DNA of 64,000 nt from the NCBI GenBank assembly GCA_036873135.1, contig JAPTYO010000008.1, positions 39,316,819-39,380,818 on the forward strand. The letters are read 5' to 3'. The notes beneath the pieces are model-generated. The model made no database searches, was not told the origin of the DNA, and saw only the letters and a program-made list of their open reading frames with translations. The stretch's first letter is position 1. Each line of letters opens with the position of its first letter. This document shows, one piece after another, positions 30,329 through 42,128 of this stretch. This stretch comes from Clarkia xantiana subsp. parviflora. Its lineage: Eukaryota; Streptophyta; Magnoliopsida; Myrtales; Onagraceae. The position numbers and the translations under genes are program-made.

Positions 30329-31238
30329 TAGGGATGAGCTCGGGACGGGCGGGCTTTTGTTTGAGCCCGAGCCCGAAAATTTCGGGAGTCCTGTTTCTGG
30401 CCCGAGCCCGAGCCCAAATCTAAGGGAAATGTCCCGCCCGAGTCGGGACTCGGGCTCGGGCTAGCCCGAGTTTGAACATTTTTATTTTATTTTTTGCTGA
30501 AAAAACATTAAAACTAAAAAAAATAGAAGCAGCAATTGGAGAAGATCGAACTTCGAAGTAGAAGATCGATAGAAGCAGCGACTGGAGTGGGAAGGAATGA
30601 GTACTCTTCTTTTACGCCAAGAAAACATATTTACACTTTATATATTTACTATATTCTTGCCCTAAGAATCTAAGATTGACAAACCGAAGTATTAAAAAAA
30701 TCATGAAAACCTAGCTAGCCTAGGCCCTAGGGTTCGTAGAAGAGAAGATGGGGAAGAAAAAAATGGAAGAGGGGGAAAGGTGAGTGAGAAAGACAAGAAA
30801 GGAAGAAGAGGAAAAAAATTGAAGGAGAGAGGAGAAAGGTGAAGAGGTGAGTAAGGTGAGTGAGGTTTAGATTGTTTAGATTCCCGATGTCTCTGTCTTC
30901 CTCTTCTCTGGTGATAATAGCTGTCTTCGAATTTCGAGTTTTTTTTTATTGGATGGTGGGACCGGCGGTAGATGGTACTAGAAAGAGGAAAGCAATATAA
31001 AGGATAAATAAATAGTACGGGAAAAAGCAATCAAGGTAATATAAATAAAAAAAATATAATTAATATAGGTTTAATCGGGACGGGCTCGGGATTTTCGGGC
31101 CTTTAGGTAAAAGGCCCAAGCCCGAGTCCGAGTTCAGAGAGAGTCCCGCCCGAGCGGGCTCGGGCTCAATTTCGGGACGGGATTTTCAGGACGGGCTCTT
31201 CGGGATTTCGGGCTACTCGGGCTTTTTGCTCAGCCCTA
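30329..31238. mobile_element. Non-autonomous hAT element inserted in the LINE
   Basis: The 8-bp duplication GTTTGGAT occurs at 30321-30328 and 31239-31246. The ends are TAGGGATGAGC and, inverted, TAGGGCTGAGC. The subterminal regions are full of GGGCTCGGGC-type repeats in opposite orientations. No transposase motif was found in its 910 bp. Confidence 0.92.
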
Positions 31239-32001
31239 GTTTGGATCCACTCTCAAGCTGCAAAGTGTCCTCTCTGGTCCAAACTGGAAATGGGCGTCTT
31301 GATATTCATGAGATACGACACCATCTATCCCAAGAAGAAGCTGCAGCTGTACAAATTGTCATTGTCGACGAGGAGCAAGGAATTAAAAGCTAATCTGGCC
31401 CTTTAGCAGGTCTGGTGTAGCTAAAGTCAAGTTGGTATATAGGCGCATATTTGAAGCTAGACCCCCGAGAGACCAAAACATTGCTCAACATTTCGCATGA
31501 TGGAAGGACATGGGATATACGTACAATTACTAAGGTCCGCCCTTTTATGTGGAGACTCAACTCTGGTGCACTAGCGGTAAAACATGAGCGGAGCCGATGT
31601 GGAATGGGTATTAGCCCTCGTTGTCATTTCTACAATTTAGACGAAACATTGGAACACATGCTATTTGGATGCTCGTGGACAACACCAGTATGGTTTGCAA
31701 CTCTTAACCTCTGTAATCCTAACCATGCTTCGATGAATATGAAGGAATGGTTTGAGAAAATCTATGTTGATATGGTTTGTCGAAAAATGAAATGGAGTTG
31801 GGATGGTCCTTAGTAGGGGTTGTGTGTTGGTTAATATGGAAAGAGCGTTGTCGTGCACTGTACGAAAACGTTCAATCGAACCAGCTTTCACAGTCACTAA
31901 CGCACAGCGGATCCATAGCAAGGTATGGATGCACCGACCACAACCTCAGACAACTGGCACTAGTTCTTAAACAAATGTGTCCTCGGTCACGTGGTACCCA
32001 G

Positions 32002-32864
32002 TGTTAGGTTATGAGATCTAGGTCAACGGGTGGTCGGCTTTGATCTCACTCCTTACTGGGGATGTGTGTGATCCGGTATTCCTGAGTTGCCCTGTCTTAG
32101 CCTATGTCTTTCCTTCCTTCCTTCCTTCCTTTGCTTCCTCTCTCCTTCTACCCTGCAGAAGGGGCAGTACCAGACACGGAGGGGGGGGGGGTGGTGCCTG
32201 GTGAACCCTCTCCGATGCCTAAGTCAGTATTCTTCTTAGAGAGATAAACTAGAGAGATGTCAGAGCAAAATAATCCAAATTGCCAAGATGATCAAATGAG
32301 TTGTGAAGGTGGGGTATTTATAGGCAACGGTGTCATTAAGGTGGCTTAATGACATCGTTAATCCTTTAAACACAATTAATTAACCTTTAAGCGTACAATT
32401 AAGACCTTAGGATACGGAGAAGGTAGGCGACGTGAACCGGGTGTGGGTGTCCGAAAATGGCGCAGGGGCCCTTGGGGGGGGAGAAATCCGACCCCCAAGG
32501 GTAGGGGTTGGGTGAGGGCACCCAACCCCCCCTAGGGGGGATGGGGTTGGCCAACCCCATCCCTCCTAGGAGAGATCGGGTTGGCTGACCCGATCTCTCC
32601 TAGGAGAGATCGGGTTGGTCCACCCGATCTCCCCTAGGAGAGATCGGGTTGGCTGACCCGATCTCTCCCAGGGGAGGTCGGGTGTGGCCACCCAACCTCA
32701 CCTAGGTGAGTTTACCTTGGCCGGACGGGCGCTTCGGCCCCGTCCGAGCCGTTGATGTTCTCGTGAAGTGTTCGGGTTGAAGTTTCGATTTACAATCGGT
32801 AATGGGACGATAAAAATACAACGGTTTGGAAGTCAACGGGTTCAAATTGGGCGTATATCCATCA
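32002..32864 (-). repeat. 3' LTR of element C
   Basis: Plus-strand ends are TGTTAGGTTATG and TATATCCATCA. It carries a C/G-run hairpin (32169-32202), a TATA element near 32317 and a run of palindromes built on CCCGATCTCTCCTAGGAGAG at 32500-32710. Confidence 0.88.
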
Positions 32865-32873
32865 CATGCCCCC

Positions 32874-32906
32874 GAGTCAACCAATGGCCTAACCCTTGAT
32901 TGACTC
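32874..32906 (-). other. Hairpin beside the polypurine tract of element C
   Basis: GAGTCAA (32874-32880) pairs with TTGACTC (32900-32906), with a 19-nt loop, next to CATGCCCCC and the LTR end at 32864. Confidence 0.72.
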
Positions 32907-33843
32907 TATTTCAGGATGGTATGATACGCGCAATTTGAAACCGGGGTTTCTACCTTTCATCTGAGTGTCAGCTTACCCATGGATGTGTGTCTTCGACTTT
33001 GCCCCCTGTCTTATAAGATAGAGGAGTTGTAAACGTTAGAGTAGCGCGGACGTATGCCTAAGCATGCGTCCGTCTGAGGCGGGAGCAATAAATCTATCTT
33101 TGCTACCGGCGTATACTTAAGAAATGCATACTCTTACAAGGATGCAATACGAATGCAACTAAGTGACTTATGCTTCAAATTCGTGCCGGGATTCTATCTA
33201 AGTGAGGAAAAATTTAATTTTGGCTAAAAATTTTCCTAAGTATGGAATGCTCAAAAATAAAACTAACTTGATAGTTTTTCTAAGTATGGAGATATACTTA
33301 GCCATAGTTGAAAGGGATAAAAATGATGGTTTTTCCTTGGCCCTTAGATTTTATTTAAAGATAGATGGATGGTGGTGATTAAAACCCTCTAAAAAACCCT
33401 ATCATCCTTTTAACATAAAAGAGAGTTAGAAAAATACCTTAGGGAGTCACCATAGCCACCATCTTCCCTTTTCACTCACCCTTGGAGAGCAAGAAAAGTT
33501 TGAGAGCACCCCCTAGGTTAGGGCCGGCCAGAATTCCGGCAAGGGACCCGAAATTCCGGCCAGCAACTCCGGCGGAAGGAGACCACCAGCACGGGACAGA
33601 GCCGGCCAGTGGATTGGCGACTCGAGACGCCGGCGTGGAGGTGGGACGGACCAGCAGCGGCGCGAAGGAGCAGCTGACGGAGGTGGAGCCTGGTCCGACA
33701 CAGGCGGTCGACGGCAGGGGAGTCCACTGGAGGTTCGATTGGCGACGGCGGCGCGGCATTGGACGGACGGCGGTGGTCGACGGCGAACTCACCTCTGACG
33801 ACGACGGCATCAAACCCAGCGGGGGTTGTCGAACGGCGCCAAG

Positions 33844-33939
33844 TGTTCGGGTTGAAGTTTCGATTTACAATCGGTAATGGGACTATAAAAATACAACGGT
33901 TTGGAAGTCAACGGGTTCAAATTGGGCGTATATCCATCA
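33844..33939 (-). repeat. Truncated 5' LTR of element C (96 bp)
   Basis: Only the outer 96 bp of the LTR remain, from TGTTCGGGTTG to TATATCCATCA. The primer site (GGCGCCAAG, ending 33843) directly abuts an internal LTR position instead of the true LTR edge. AAGTGTT occurs both at the expected LTR/primer junction and at the internal LTR break, which suggests a deletion by microhomology. Confidence 0.82.
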
Positions 33940-34490
33940 CCCGCCTGGGAAGGATACTGTTAAAATCAATTGTGATGCTTCATGGGATGGGCGGAATAAA
34001 ACAATGGGTATTGGTGTCATAGCACGAGATGAACATGGCATTGTAAAGGGGGGTTTAAATCGACTATCATTTCGACAAGGCTCCCTTTTTCTAGAAACAT
34101 TTGTGATACATGAGGCTATCCGACTTGCACTACAGAAAGGTTGGATCCATATTATTATTGAATTGGACACGAAGGAGGCTATTGAAACTATATCTCAAGA
34201 GAATGGTGTGTGTGACTGGCACATAAAATTCTTTGTAGATAAGATTCACAAAATGGTGGTTGACATATCAAATGTGCGATGGAGTTTTGTCCCTAGAAAA
34301 GCAAATGAAGTTGCCAATTGGATTGCAATCCAAGCTAGAAAGAGGTCGTGTGCCGACAACTGAGTTTTCGAACCCCCGCCTTCTCTTTTTTCTTTTTTGC
34401 AGAAGGATCGTTTATGTATTCCAAGTTGAACTTTTGCATTTCGTATAACTGAATAAGATATCATTGTTGGCCAAAAAAAATTTAGCGAAC

Positions 34491-35579
34491 TTTATAAACT
34501 AGTTTCAAAAAGATAAATTATTTTTAATACCTTTAATATTTTTTGTTAGGTGATTATGCTAAATGTGATTATGCACAAAAAAATGTATCATGAATACCAC
34601 ATATATCTTCTACATATGTTAATTCGTTATGATGGCTCAACCCATGTAGCATTAAATATTTCAATTTTCTAAATCCAAATATGACTAGTAATAAGTGTAA
34701 GGATCGGAGAAGGGTCAATTGCTTCTGCTCAATTTACTTAGATCATTAGTCACGGAGGATCAAAATAAATAAACTCACTATGTTGACACTGTAGGAAATA
34801 GTGCATCCATATGGGGTGCTCTTGCGCGACTCGGGAAGTATGGGGACTAAAGTGACACACTTCGGAGGTGTGTAACCGCCGCCATGCCTATATATATATC
34901 CATCTGTATGGATGGTTATAGTGTAGAACCTACATACATTCAGAAACGAGAGATTGAAGTGTGCTAGTCCGAAGTTATCTTCAACGTTCTCCTCTCGAGT
35001 CGGAGCTCCGGAGGGTAGGTTGTTTTTAAATTTATTAGTATCATTCTTAGGGTGGTTTTATTTATATATAAATTTCATGATGGCCCCAATGCCGTGTTTA
35101 AACTACAAGCGAAATATGTTTCGCAAAGTCTTATGGGACGCAATTATAATATTCTTGAGTTGAAATTGATGAAATAATTATGTATAGAAAGACCGAGTTT
35201 GAAGTGGAAACTTGACGTCGTTCCATCTCCTCTACCACCTGGGAACTACGTTCTGTCTAAGAAAATGGAGTGCTGGGGCCTGTCTTGCAAACCCTTCGGT
35301 CCACCTGAGAATTTTCCTCTAAACATAACTTTTGAGAATTTACATGAAGGTCCCTAAGTCTTTAAAAAAGTTTTTTTTATTCGAGATATGTCTTGCTAAA
35401 TTGATACGGAGTGCTAGATTTTAGTTGTGTGTAAAGCATGATACTTGTTAATTTATTTAACATTCACGTATATATACATTTCGAGAGCATGCATGCTTTA
35501 CTAATTATGGCATGATATTTATTTTGCTAAGAATGATACATGTTGATTTATATGGTATCCATGTATATGAATATTTGAT
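34491..35579. other. Unidentified DNA, possibly an old LTR-element 5' region
   Basis: A TATATATAT stretch at about 34889-34899 is followed by leader-like sequence. The composition (repeated CATGC and ATGATA words at 35440-35570) resembles the 5' leaders of Copia elements H and I. No protein motif was found, and no LTR pair was matched. Confidence 0.3.
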
Positions 35580-35587
35580 ATCCATGC

Positions 35588-36408
35588 CAGTGTTTTGAAA
35601 ATCGGACCGGACAGGAAACGGACAGGGTATGACCGCTAACCGAACATATCAGCGGTCCGGTTCCAGCAAAAGATCAGAATGTGTGTTAGACTCGGTTCAA
35701 ATGGAGAAAACCGGGTCCAACCTGGTCGAACCTTATAAACCGGAGCCAGATCGATCGTAATAAAAAATAAAATAAATAAAAACTTGGTAGGCTCTGGAAT
35801 TTAGACCTGTATGGATGCAAAGGAGAGGGGAAGGTCTGACTGCAAGAGGATAACAAGGATGTAGAAGAATTGGAGCTCGTCTACTGTTGAAGGGAAGTTA
35901 AAGGAGAAAGATGACAGTGACAAGTCAAGCTGGCCCTTTTACTGGAGCATTTAGTACACTGCTACGCAAGGGAATGGGCTGAAGCAACAATATTGGCATC
36001 AGAAACTGATAATCAAAACTTCGATCAAACGAATTGCACGCATCGAGGCTGGAATCAGAATATAAGGGAGAGAATCACAGATCTGGTCAGACAAATTGCA
36101 ATCTGGTCATGACCTTGACCTCGTCCATGCGCTCGAACTCCTGGAAGAGGTTCAGAAGCTTGGTTTCCGCCATGTGCTTGGAAATGAGCATCTCCGTCTA
36201 TGAAGCTGCTGGAGCCATTATCTTCTTTGGAGTCCCTCTACATTCTGAAACCTAATACCCACACTTCTTGTCATTCCCTCAGATTATTTGACCTTTCCAT
36301 TTGCTTTCAAAACATTACTTCAGTGTGCACATGAGCTAAGTTGCACCGGTCGGACCGGAAACCGGACACCTTACCGGTTCTAAGTCTGGTACGGTTCTGA
36401 AAACACTA
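35588..36408. mobile_element. Non-autonomous hAT element
   Basis: The 8-bp duplication ATCCATGC occurs at 35580-35587 and 36409-36416. The ends are CAGTGTTTTGAAAATCGG and, inverted, TAGTGTTTTCAGAACCG, each followed by ACCGG-rich subterminal repeats. It is 821 bp and encodes no recognisable transposase. Confidence 0.92.
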
Positions 36409-36438
36409 ATCCATGCTAGCATGATATGTTGGATTGAT

Positions 36439-37039
36439 TGTTAGATTACGGAGAGTAATCACTACGGATACTAAAAACTAGGTACATGCTAGTAATCGAA
36501 ATTACGCAGCGGAAGATTCACACTTACCTTTAGGATGATCCGTAGACCCAAGATCTTTTCTAGAGGGAGTTCGCGATCCTCCGGTCGGGACCCGTAGAGG
36601 TTCTTGTTAGAGAAGCCCTACGTGGTGCAAGCTCCATAGCAAAGCCTCTGATCGATTCTTGGCACGGGGACATATCTCTGGAGAGTTTGCTCGAAGGCAA
36701 TTTGGCACACCCTTGGTGAGGGCTATGGTTCGGACGAAACTAGGTATTAGGGAGGGAGGGTTTTTCTCTCTAAAACACTCTAATGTGGGAATTGTGATTA
36801 ACCCTAAAAATCCCTAACACCTCTTATTTATAGGAGGAGTAAAGTGGACTTGTCTACTTTACCCCACCTAGTAATTTCGGCCGGTCTATGTAATTGGGGA
36901 GGCCCTATTTTGGGCCTCCCATGTCAATTGGGATTTGGGTCTAGCCCAATTACCCTAATGTGACTTTTACCCAAGTTCATTAGGTAAACTATAGATATTA
37001 TGGGCTACCAATTACGGCGCCTATTACCATAAACTCACA
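36439..37039 (-). repeat. 3' LTR of Copia element H
   Basis: Plus-strand ends are TGTTAGATTACGG and AACTCACA. The TATA element (TATAAATA, minus) lies near 36826-36833, flanked by CCTC and GAGG. Confidence 0.92.
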
Positions 37040-38309
37040 GCTCCCACTCGCCGGAATGGGAGGGTGCCTGTTAATGTATTGTCGTCCAAATCTGCATCAA
37101 CATTTCTCTCATTTGACCTGCTCCTTGCTTCCGAAAAGTTCATAGGAGGTTTTCCGTGCAACCGGCGGATACGACGGGCATCGTGCTACTCATCTGTTAG
37201 GAGTATTGTAGCACCCGCGGAATGTTGAATCCATTTTCTCCAATCAACCTGTTATAAACAACATTTATATTGTATCCTAGGTCAACTGATAATTCTCCAT
37301 TTGCCTAGTTTCCACATAGGAACACTTCTTTAAGGCATCCGTACAAGTATTCACAACCTTCAACTAATATCCGGTTGGTGGCCACCTAGTGAATACAATA
37401 GTTGGTGAATTACAGGTGAACTTGACCATCCCCATCGCTCATATCCTTAGTCAGACCCAACCGGTTTCCAAAGACGTGGTCACTGGGCCTTTTTGTTCGG
37501 CACTACGCTTGTACGCCGGGAAGCGAACATTGAGCCTGACCTTAGATATGAGTTCTGAGTCCGTAAGGATACTTCAGGTGCCTCTTCATAAGGCTCCTGG
37601 GATCAATCACACGCTCGAGATGAAGAAGTTTGCGCCCGCCAGAATCACAAGGATTCTTTCCTAACACAACGAGCTGTGACCCCGTGGTCGAACGTGGCAC
37701 GCGTAGTATGAGAACGCGTTGATAGCATACCTGAACCTTTTGGGTTGACAGGAAAGGTATATGTCAATCATGCTATCACAGATTCTCATCTGGCTCAGAA
37801 TGTGGTTAAATGACGAACGAAGTTCATCACGGCGATATGCAAAACGAAGATCATGTCGAGTTACTTTGAAACTAGATAATCGTCTTGCTTAATCAGGTTT
37901 ATCCCCCTGACTCTTAGCCAGTCTTCTCTGGTGGAGGCCTCCCTCCACCGCAAGACGACCGTACCTGTGTGACTAGGTAAGGCCCACATTCGACATAGTT
38001 TGGCAGAGGATTGCGTCCTCCTACGACTTAGTTTATAGACCGTAAGTTTGATGTAATCAAAACATTATGACGTCGATTGATCATAAAATCAGTTGCAATT
38101 CTTTCGCTTACAAAATGTAACTTTCTAAAATCAAAATGCTATCACAGATACATTCCATTTCTAGACCCTACGCAATCCAAGCAGTTTTACATGCTTTTCG
38201 AATATGTCCCTGCGTAGTGGTTTAGTTAATGGGTCTGTTACCAAGTTATTGGTGGTAAAGTATTCCATAGTGATTATACGGTCTACTACTATTAAAATTT
38301 AGCATGAAA
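37040..38309 (-). other. 3' untranslated region of Copia element H
   Basis: No gene. Bases 37280-37720 match, in reverse orientation, the region of element I on both sides of element A (53090-53373 and 63002-63120). Shared phrases include AGGTGGCCACCAACCGGATA. An open frame on the plus strand at 37389-37664 is antisense to this noncoding region and is not supported. Confidence 0.65.
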
Positions 38310-39660
38310 TTATTTCATATCAATGTGTCTGGTCCTACTATGGTACTTCAGATTCTTAACTGCCGCAATGTCTACTTGACTGTCAGAGAAGACCTTCACA
38401 GGTCTATTCTTGACATCGCCACCAAGCAGCGCAGTTAGAATCCTTTTAAGCCAGGCCGCTTTCTGTGCATTCTTAGAGAGAGTCACGAATTCTGATTCCA
38501 TCGTAGACAGCGCGACTTATATTTACTTCTTGCTCATCCATGAAATGGCGACATTAGCAAGGAGGATTGCTCCTCCTGTGGTGGACTTACGATCATCTGG
38601 ATTGCCACCACAGTCGGCGTCAATGTAATCGGTCAATTCTAACTACCTGCCCTCATAACACATTTTGTAGTCGGCAGTACCTTTTCGAATAACGAGTTCC
38701 TCGTTTTATAGTCTTTAAATGTTGATGACCAGGATCTGATAGGAAACGTGCTACTAGACCTACGACGTAACAGATATCCGGACAGGTGCATTACATGTCG
38801 TAGAAAAAACTACCGCCCATGCTAAAACATCTTGCACCCTTCATCTGTTCACGCTCTGCCAGGTTCTTTGGGCCGTTACGTTTTGACAGTGTCCACCCAA
38901 ACACCACCGGTGTATCCACGTGTTTGGTATCCTACAGTTTGTTGATATAAGCTTCCTGAGACAGACACAATTTCCGGGTAGCCCGACCTCTGGCAATTTT
39001 AATGCATAAGATGTACGTGGCCTTTCCTATGTCCTTCATCTCAAATACAGATGCCAACCAGGACTTTGACAGTTCATGAAACTCATGTCGTTTGCGGCAA
39101 TGAGTATGTCATCCGCGCATAGAGTTAAGATGACATATTTAGACCTGGAGGTCTTATAATAAACGCACGGATTCTCATGAAGATTCACAAATCCGTTTCC
39201 TACGATTTCCACGTGGAATTTGCGGTACCATTACCGAGGCGACTGTTCAAGACCGTAAATGGACCTATGGAGTTTACAAAATTTTACGTTCGTTACCAGG
39301 AGTAATAAAACCCTCCAGTTGCTCCATGCAGATCTCTTCATCCAATTTTTCGAGGAGGAATGCGGTCTTTATACTCATTTGGTGAGGTTCGTAATCGAAA
39401 CCTGCAACCAGGACCATGAATGGCCATGCACCGTGGTTTTACGCACATGTGTTGAGTATGTTTCGTCAAACTCCACTCCGTGAAGTTTAGTATAGCCTTT
39501 CGCAACAAGTCGAGCTTTGCATCGCTCGACCTTTTGCATTAGTGGTGAGCCTTCTTTCATGACTCACCATATCCTTATGCCCCTGTGGTTAGCAGGTAAT
39601 ACACTATAGACTTTAATGGCATTCATTTAGGCGATCTCTCTCATTTATTATTTTCCTCCA
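38310..39660 (-). pseudogene. Decayed RT and RNase H of Copia element H
   Basis: Minus-strand motifs: CKARLVAKGYTKLHGVEFDE (RT start, about 39500), NGFVNLHENPCVY and a CADDILIAANDM stretch where the usual YVDD has become CADD, then MESEFVTLSKNAQKAAWLKR and VKVFSDSQVDIAAVKN (RNase H). Frames shift several times and stops are frequent. The order fits Copia pol (RT before RNase H). Confidence 0.8.
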
Positions 39661-41495
39661 TTTTTCCACTTGAGGTCTTTCCAGTGCATGTCGACTGACG
39701 ATAGAGTGAAGTTATCACTCTTCCAGATTGGATACTTCTTTGGAGAAGCTCGATGCCTTTGACTTTCGTCTAGGCTTGATTATCCCGTCTTTGAGTCTTA
39801 ATGTCTCTCCCACTCGGAATAATGCCTCTTATCGGAGCATTTCTTCCAATTGGGATCAATTCTCCCACTCGAGATGATGCTTCTCATCGAAGCATCAATT
39901 CTATTAGGTACAAGAGGAGCGCTTTGACCATAATCAACAACTTTCCTTGTACGACTTCTTGGTCTTAGAATTTTACTTCCAAGATGAATTCATTGATCTC
40001 TAGGATCTGGAACCAAGTTTGCCGGATCACTCCCACTAGGAACAATGGGTAGTATAGGTAGTTGTGGTATCCTTGGTTTAGCATTACGATAATCAGGTTT
40101 TACTTGATTCGTCCAAACAGAAACAGTGATTACTTGTGGTAGGTGATTAGGCCTCCCAGTGGATTTATTATGAAAATGTTCTCATTATCATTCACCATGT
40201 CATTCACTTGAGTTGATGGTTCAAATCTCTCCCACTTGAATTAAGTGGGACCTGATGTCAGTAATATCCTCTTCTATCTGATTAAGACTCATGTTAATGC
40301 ATCGGAAAATTCGGCCTCAAGTATGTAATGTCACATGTTCAACCACGGTACCATGTCCTTTAAGCTGTAAACATGTATTTTTCAAAGAGTAGTTACATAC
40401 TCATGTCCTAAATACGTGTTTAATACGCAAAATAATGCCACATGATGATATGAGTGGCTCATTATCATTCTTCAGCTTTTATGGCGGCGTGTCTTACCAA
40501 TTATAATGGAACATAGTTTTACATTAATGTGAATCATTTTATCATCATCCCATAGGGGAATGTGTGACAAAATGATTACAACATTTATGTTTAAAAACTA
40601 TGCTTATAGAAGTGTGTCATTTGATTTGAATGCTTAGCCTGACTTATCTTTCAAGGCATAAAGAAGGAAAATCCTTTTACCGACTTCATCCTTCTTCGTT
40701 TGCTAACTTATTTCAGAGATTTTATACCATCTTCGAACTGAGCATTATAGGTTTTCACCTTATGCGTCAGTCGATACTTTTACAAGTTCGTAGTAGCTTT
40801 CGAAGCCTACTTCCTATCGATGTAAACTTTATCAATAAGTTATTTCCGAAGGAATGCAAACGAAAATTCAGCACATCATCATTTTAAACACTTCTGTATT
40901 AAACTCATACTTTGAAACGATGTGTTCCTCTTTCGAGGTCCACTTGCGCGAGGCGCAACTTACCCTAGTTTAACATTTGGTTAAATCATTTCATTTCTGA
41001 ATCTAATATAATTTAATCCTATTGGTTTCGCATAAGATTATCATTACAATTTATTTCTTTCAATGGATTAATAATAATAAATAAAGATTTTTAATCGGTT
41101 AATTCTCAGAACGACGCAATCAATGGATTTAATGGCATGATCTAGTCCATAGACTTAGATGTAGGAGGTAATGTATGGATGTGTTTGATTCTTTCATTTA
41201 TGAAATCAAATTTATTTTGGTTGTTTACTTATTTCGGATCGATCCCGTTTTTAACCGAGTCGATTAATCTTGATAAGCAGAACACTTTTTGAATCGAAAG
41301 GTAACTACTTTATTCAATGAAAACCGAAACAATGTATTCCAAAATTCATAAATAAACAAATAGAAAACCCAACATTGAACAATACTGGGGTCTCAGATCT
41401 CAAACTCGAAGCAGTCATGAAGAAGCTTGATGGACTAGATGTCTTAACCGAAATGTACCAAAAAGGTACTGATATCATGGTGAGTAAAGCACGAA
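39661..41495 (-). other. Eroded pol region of Copia element H, no domain recognised
   Basis: By position this should hold the gag zinc knuckle, protease, integrase and linker. Only weak linker-like text (RPRSRTRK, near 39945) and a Lys/Arg-rich patch near 40700 are seen. Many stops in all frames. Confidence 0.5.
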
Positions 41496-42128
41496 TCATC
41501 GTTTAGACTTCTTTTTGCTGGGGGTTGCCAAGAATTTTAGCATACCGATGAATCTTTCATCGAATGCCTCGGGCTTCTTTGGAAAATTTCCTTCTTTCTC
41601 GTCTGTTTTGTATAGGTCTATCGTCGTCTTGATCGATTTGATCAAACGCGTTAGGCCTTTCTCGTTAACAAACCATGAAAGAGGAAACATTCTCATTACT
41701 TTCTGAGCCCGAGTCCATACGTCCAACTCATCAGCGGGATCATGATAGGCTATTATGCCGTCATCACTGCATAGAATACTGAAGTATTCCGCCATTAAGG
41801 CTCTAGCTTCGGCGACCTTACCGTTACCGAAGCGAAGGTATATGGCACACCAAAGATGCAATGCACTGGGTTGCGTAAACTCTTCTTCTACTTCAGTTGA
41901 CAGCCGCGAGAGGATCAACTCTCGTGCATTTCGATCCTTCCTCAACCTTTTCTTGTTGTTGCTTTCATGTGGGTTTTTGTATTCGTCCAAGCTCAGCCTA
42001 TCCGTCGTCGGATTGACCTGATCGTCAAGATCCGCAGCGATCAGAAGATCCATAACATTATCTCTCCATGCATCGTAATCCATACCGTCCAGATTGTATG
42101 GCTCGTAGAACTGTACCGGCCCAACCAT
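41496..42128 (-). CDS. Gag protein of Copia element H
   Basis: An open frame of 210 aa starts at ATG 42128-42126 (MVGPVQFYEPYNLDGMDYDA) and ends in a Lys-rich tail (SKKKSKR). It has the aromatic YxxW-type start and helical DLDDQVNP and ARELILSRLSTEVEEEF segments usual for Copia gag, which forms the virus-like particle. The frame is intact although pol downstream is ruined. A zinc knuckle is not seen before the stop. Confidence 0.65.
   Translation of the reverse strand: MVGPVQFYEPYNLDGMDYDAWRDNVMDLLIAADLDDQVNPTTDRLSLDEYKNPHESNNKKRLRKDRNARELILSRLSTEVEEEFTQPSALHLWCAIYLRFGNGKVAEARALMAEYFSILCSDDGIIAYHDPADELDVWTRAQKVMRMFPLSWFVNEKGLTRLIKSIKTTIDLYKTDEKEGNFPKKPEAFDERFIGMLKFLATPSKKKSKR

Larger units (their letters stand above)
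32002..33939 (-). mobile_element. Short non-autonomous Tat-type Gypsy element C with a truncated 5' LTR
   Basis: In element orientation the order is a 96-bp 5' LTR remnant, primer site, a GC-rich leader of about 380 bp, AT-rich DNA, polypurine tract and an 863-bp 3' LTR. The internal region is only about 980 bp with no gag or pol motif. A 113-aa open frame (33472-33813, minus) is Ser/Pro/Ala-rich and matches no family I know. LTR sequence puts it in the same family as A, F and G. The flanks CCCAG and CCCGC agree only in CCC, so the target duplication is unclear. It sits within the LINE. Confidence 0.8.
30226..34490 (+). pseudogene. 5'-truncated LINE fragment (zf-RVT and RNase H), interrupted twice
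   Basis: Pieces: 30226-30328, 31247-32001 and 33940-34490. They read as the C-terminal part of a plant non-LTR element: GNGQRVYVRHNCWIPELTD, then a zinc-binding RVT domain (PFMWRLNSGAL, CHFYNLDETLEHMLFGC), then an RNase H domain (VKINCDASWDG, ETFVIHEAIRLAL, IIIELDTKEAI). In the last RNase H motif (RKANEVANWIA) Asn replaces the usual Asp of AD-LA. Stops and frameshifts occur near 31490. The 3' end has A-rich sequence at about 34472-34485. A hAT element and LTR element C sit inside it. The upstream endonuclease and RT domains are missing, the usual 5' truncation of LINE copies. Confidence 0.85.

Noticed and set aside
33472..33813. A 113-aa minus-strand frame in the leader of element C
   Set aside because: Ser/Pro/Ala-rich product of GC-rich DNA. 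It overlaps an equally open plus-strand frame and matches no gag.
31997..33944. Target duplication of element C
   Set aside because: CCCAG and CCCGC share only three bases in a row; not strong enough to claim.
37389..37664. A 91-aa plus-strand frame in Copia element H
   Set aside because: Antisense to a conserved noncoding 3' region; its counterpart in element I is broken.
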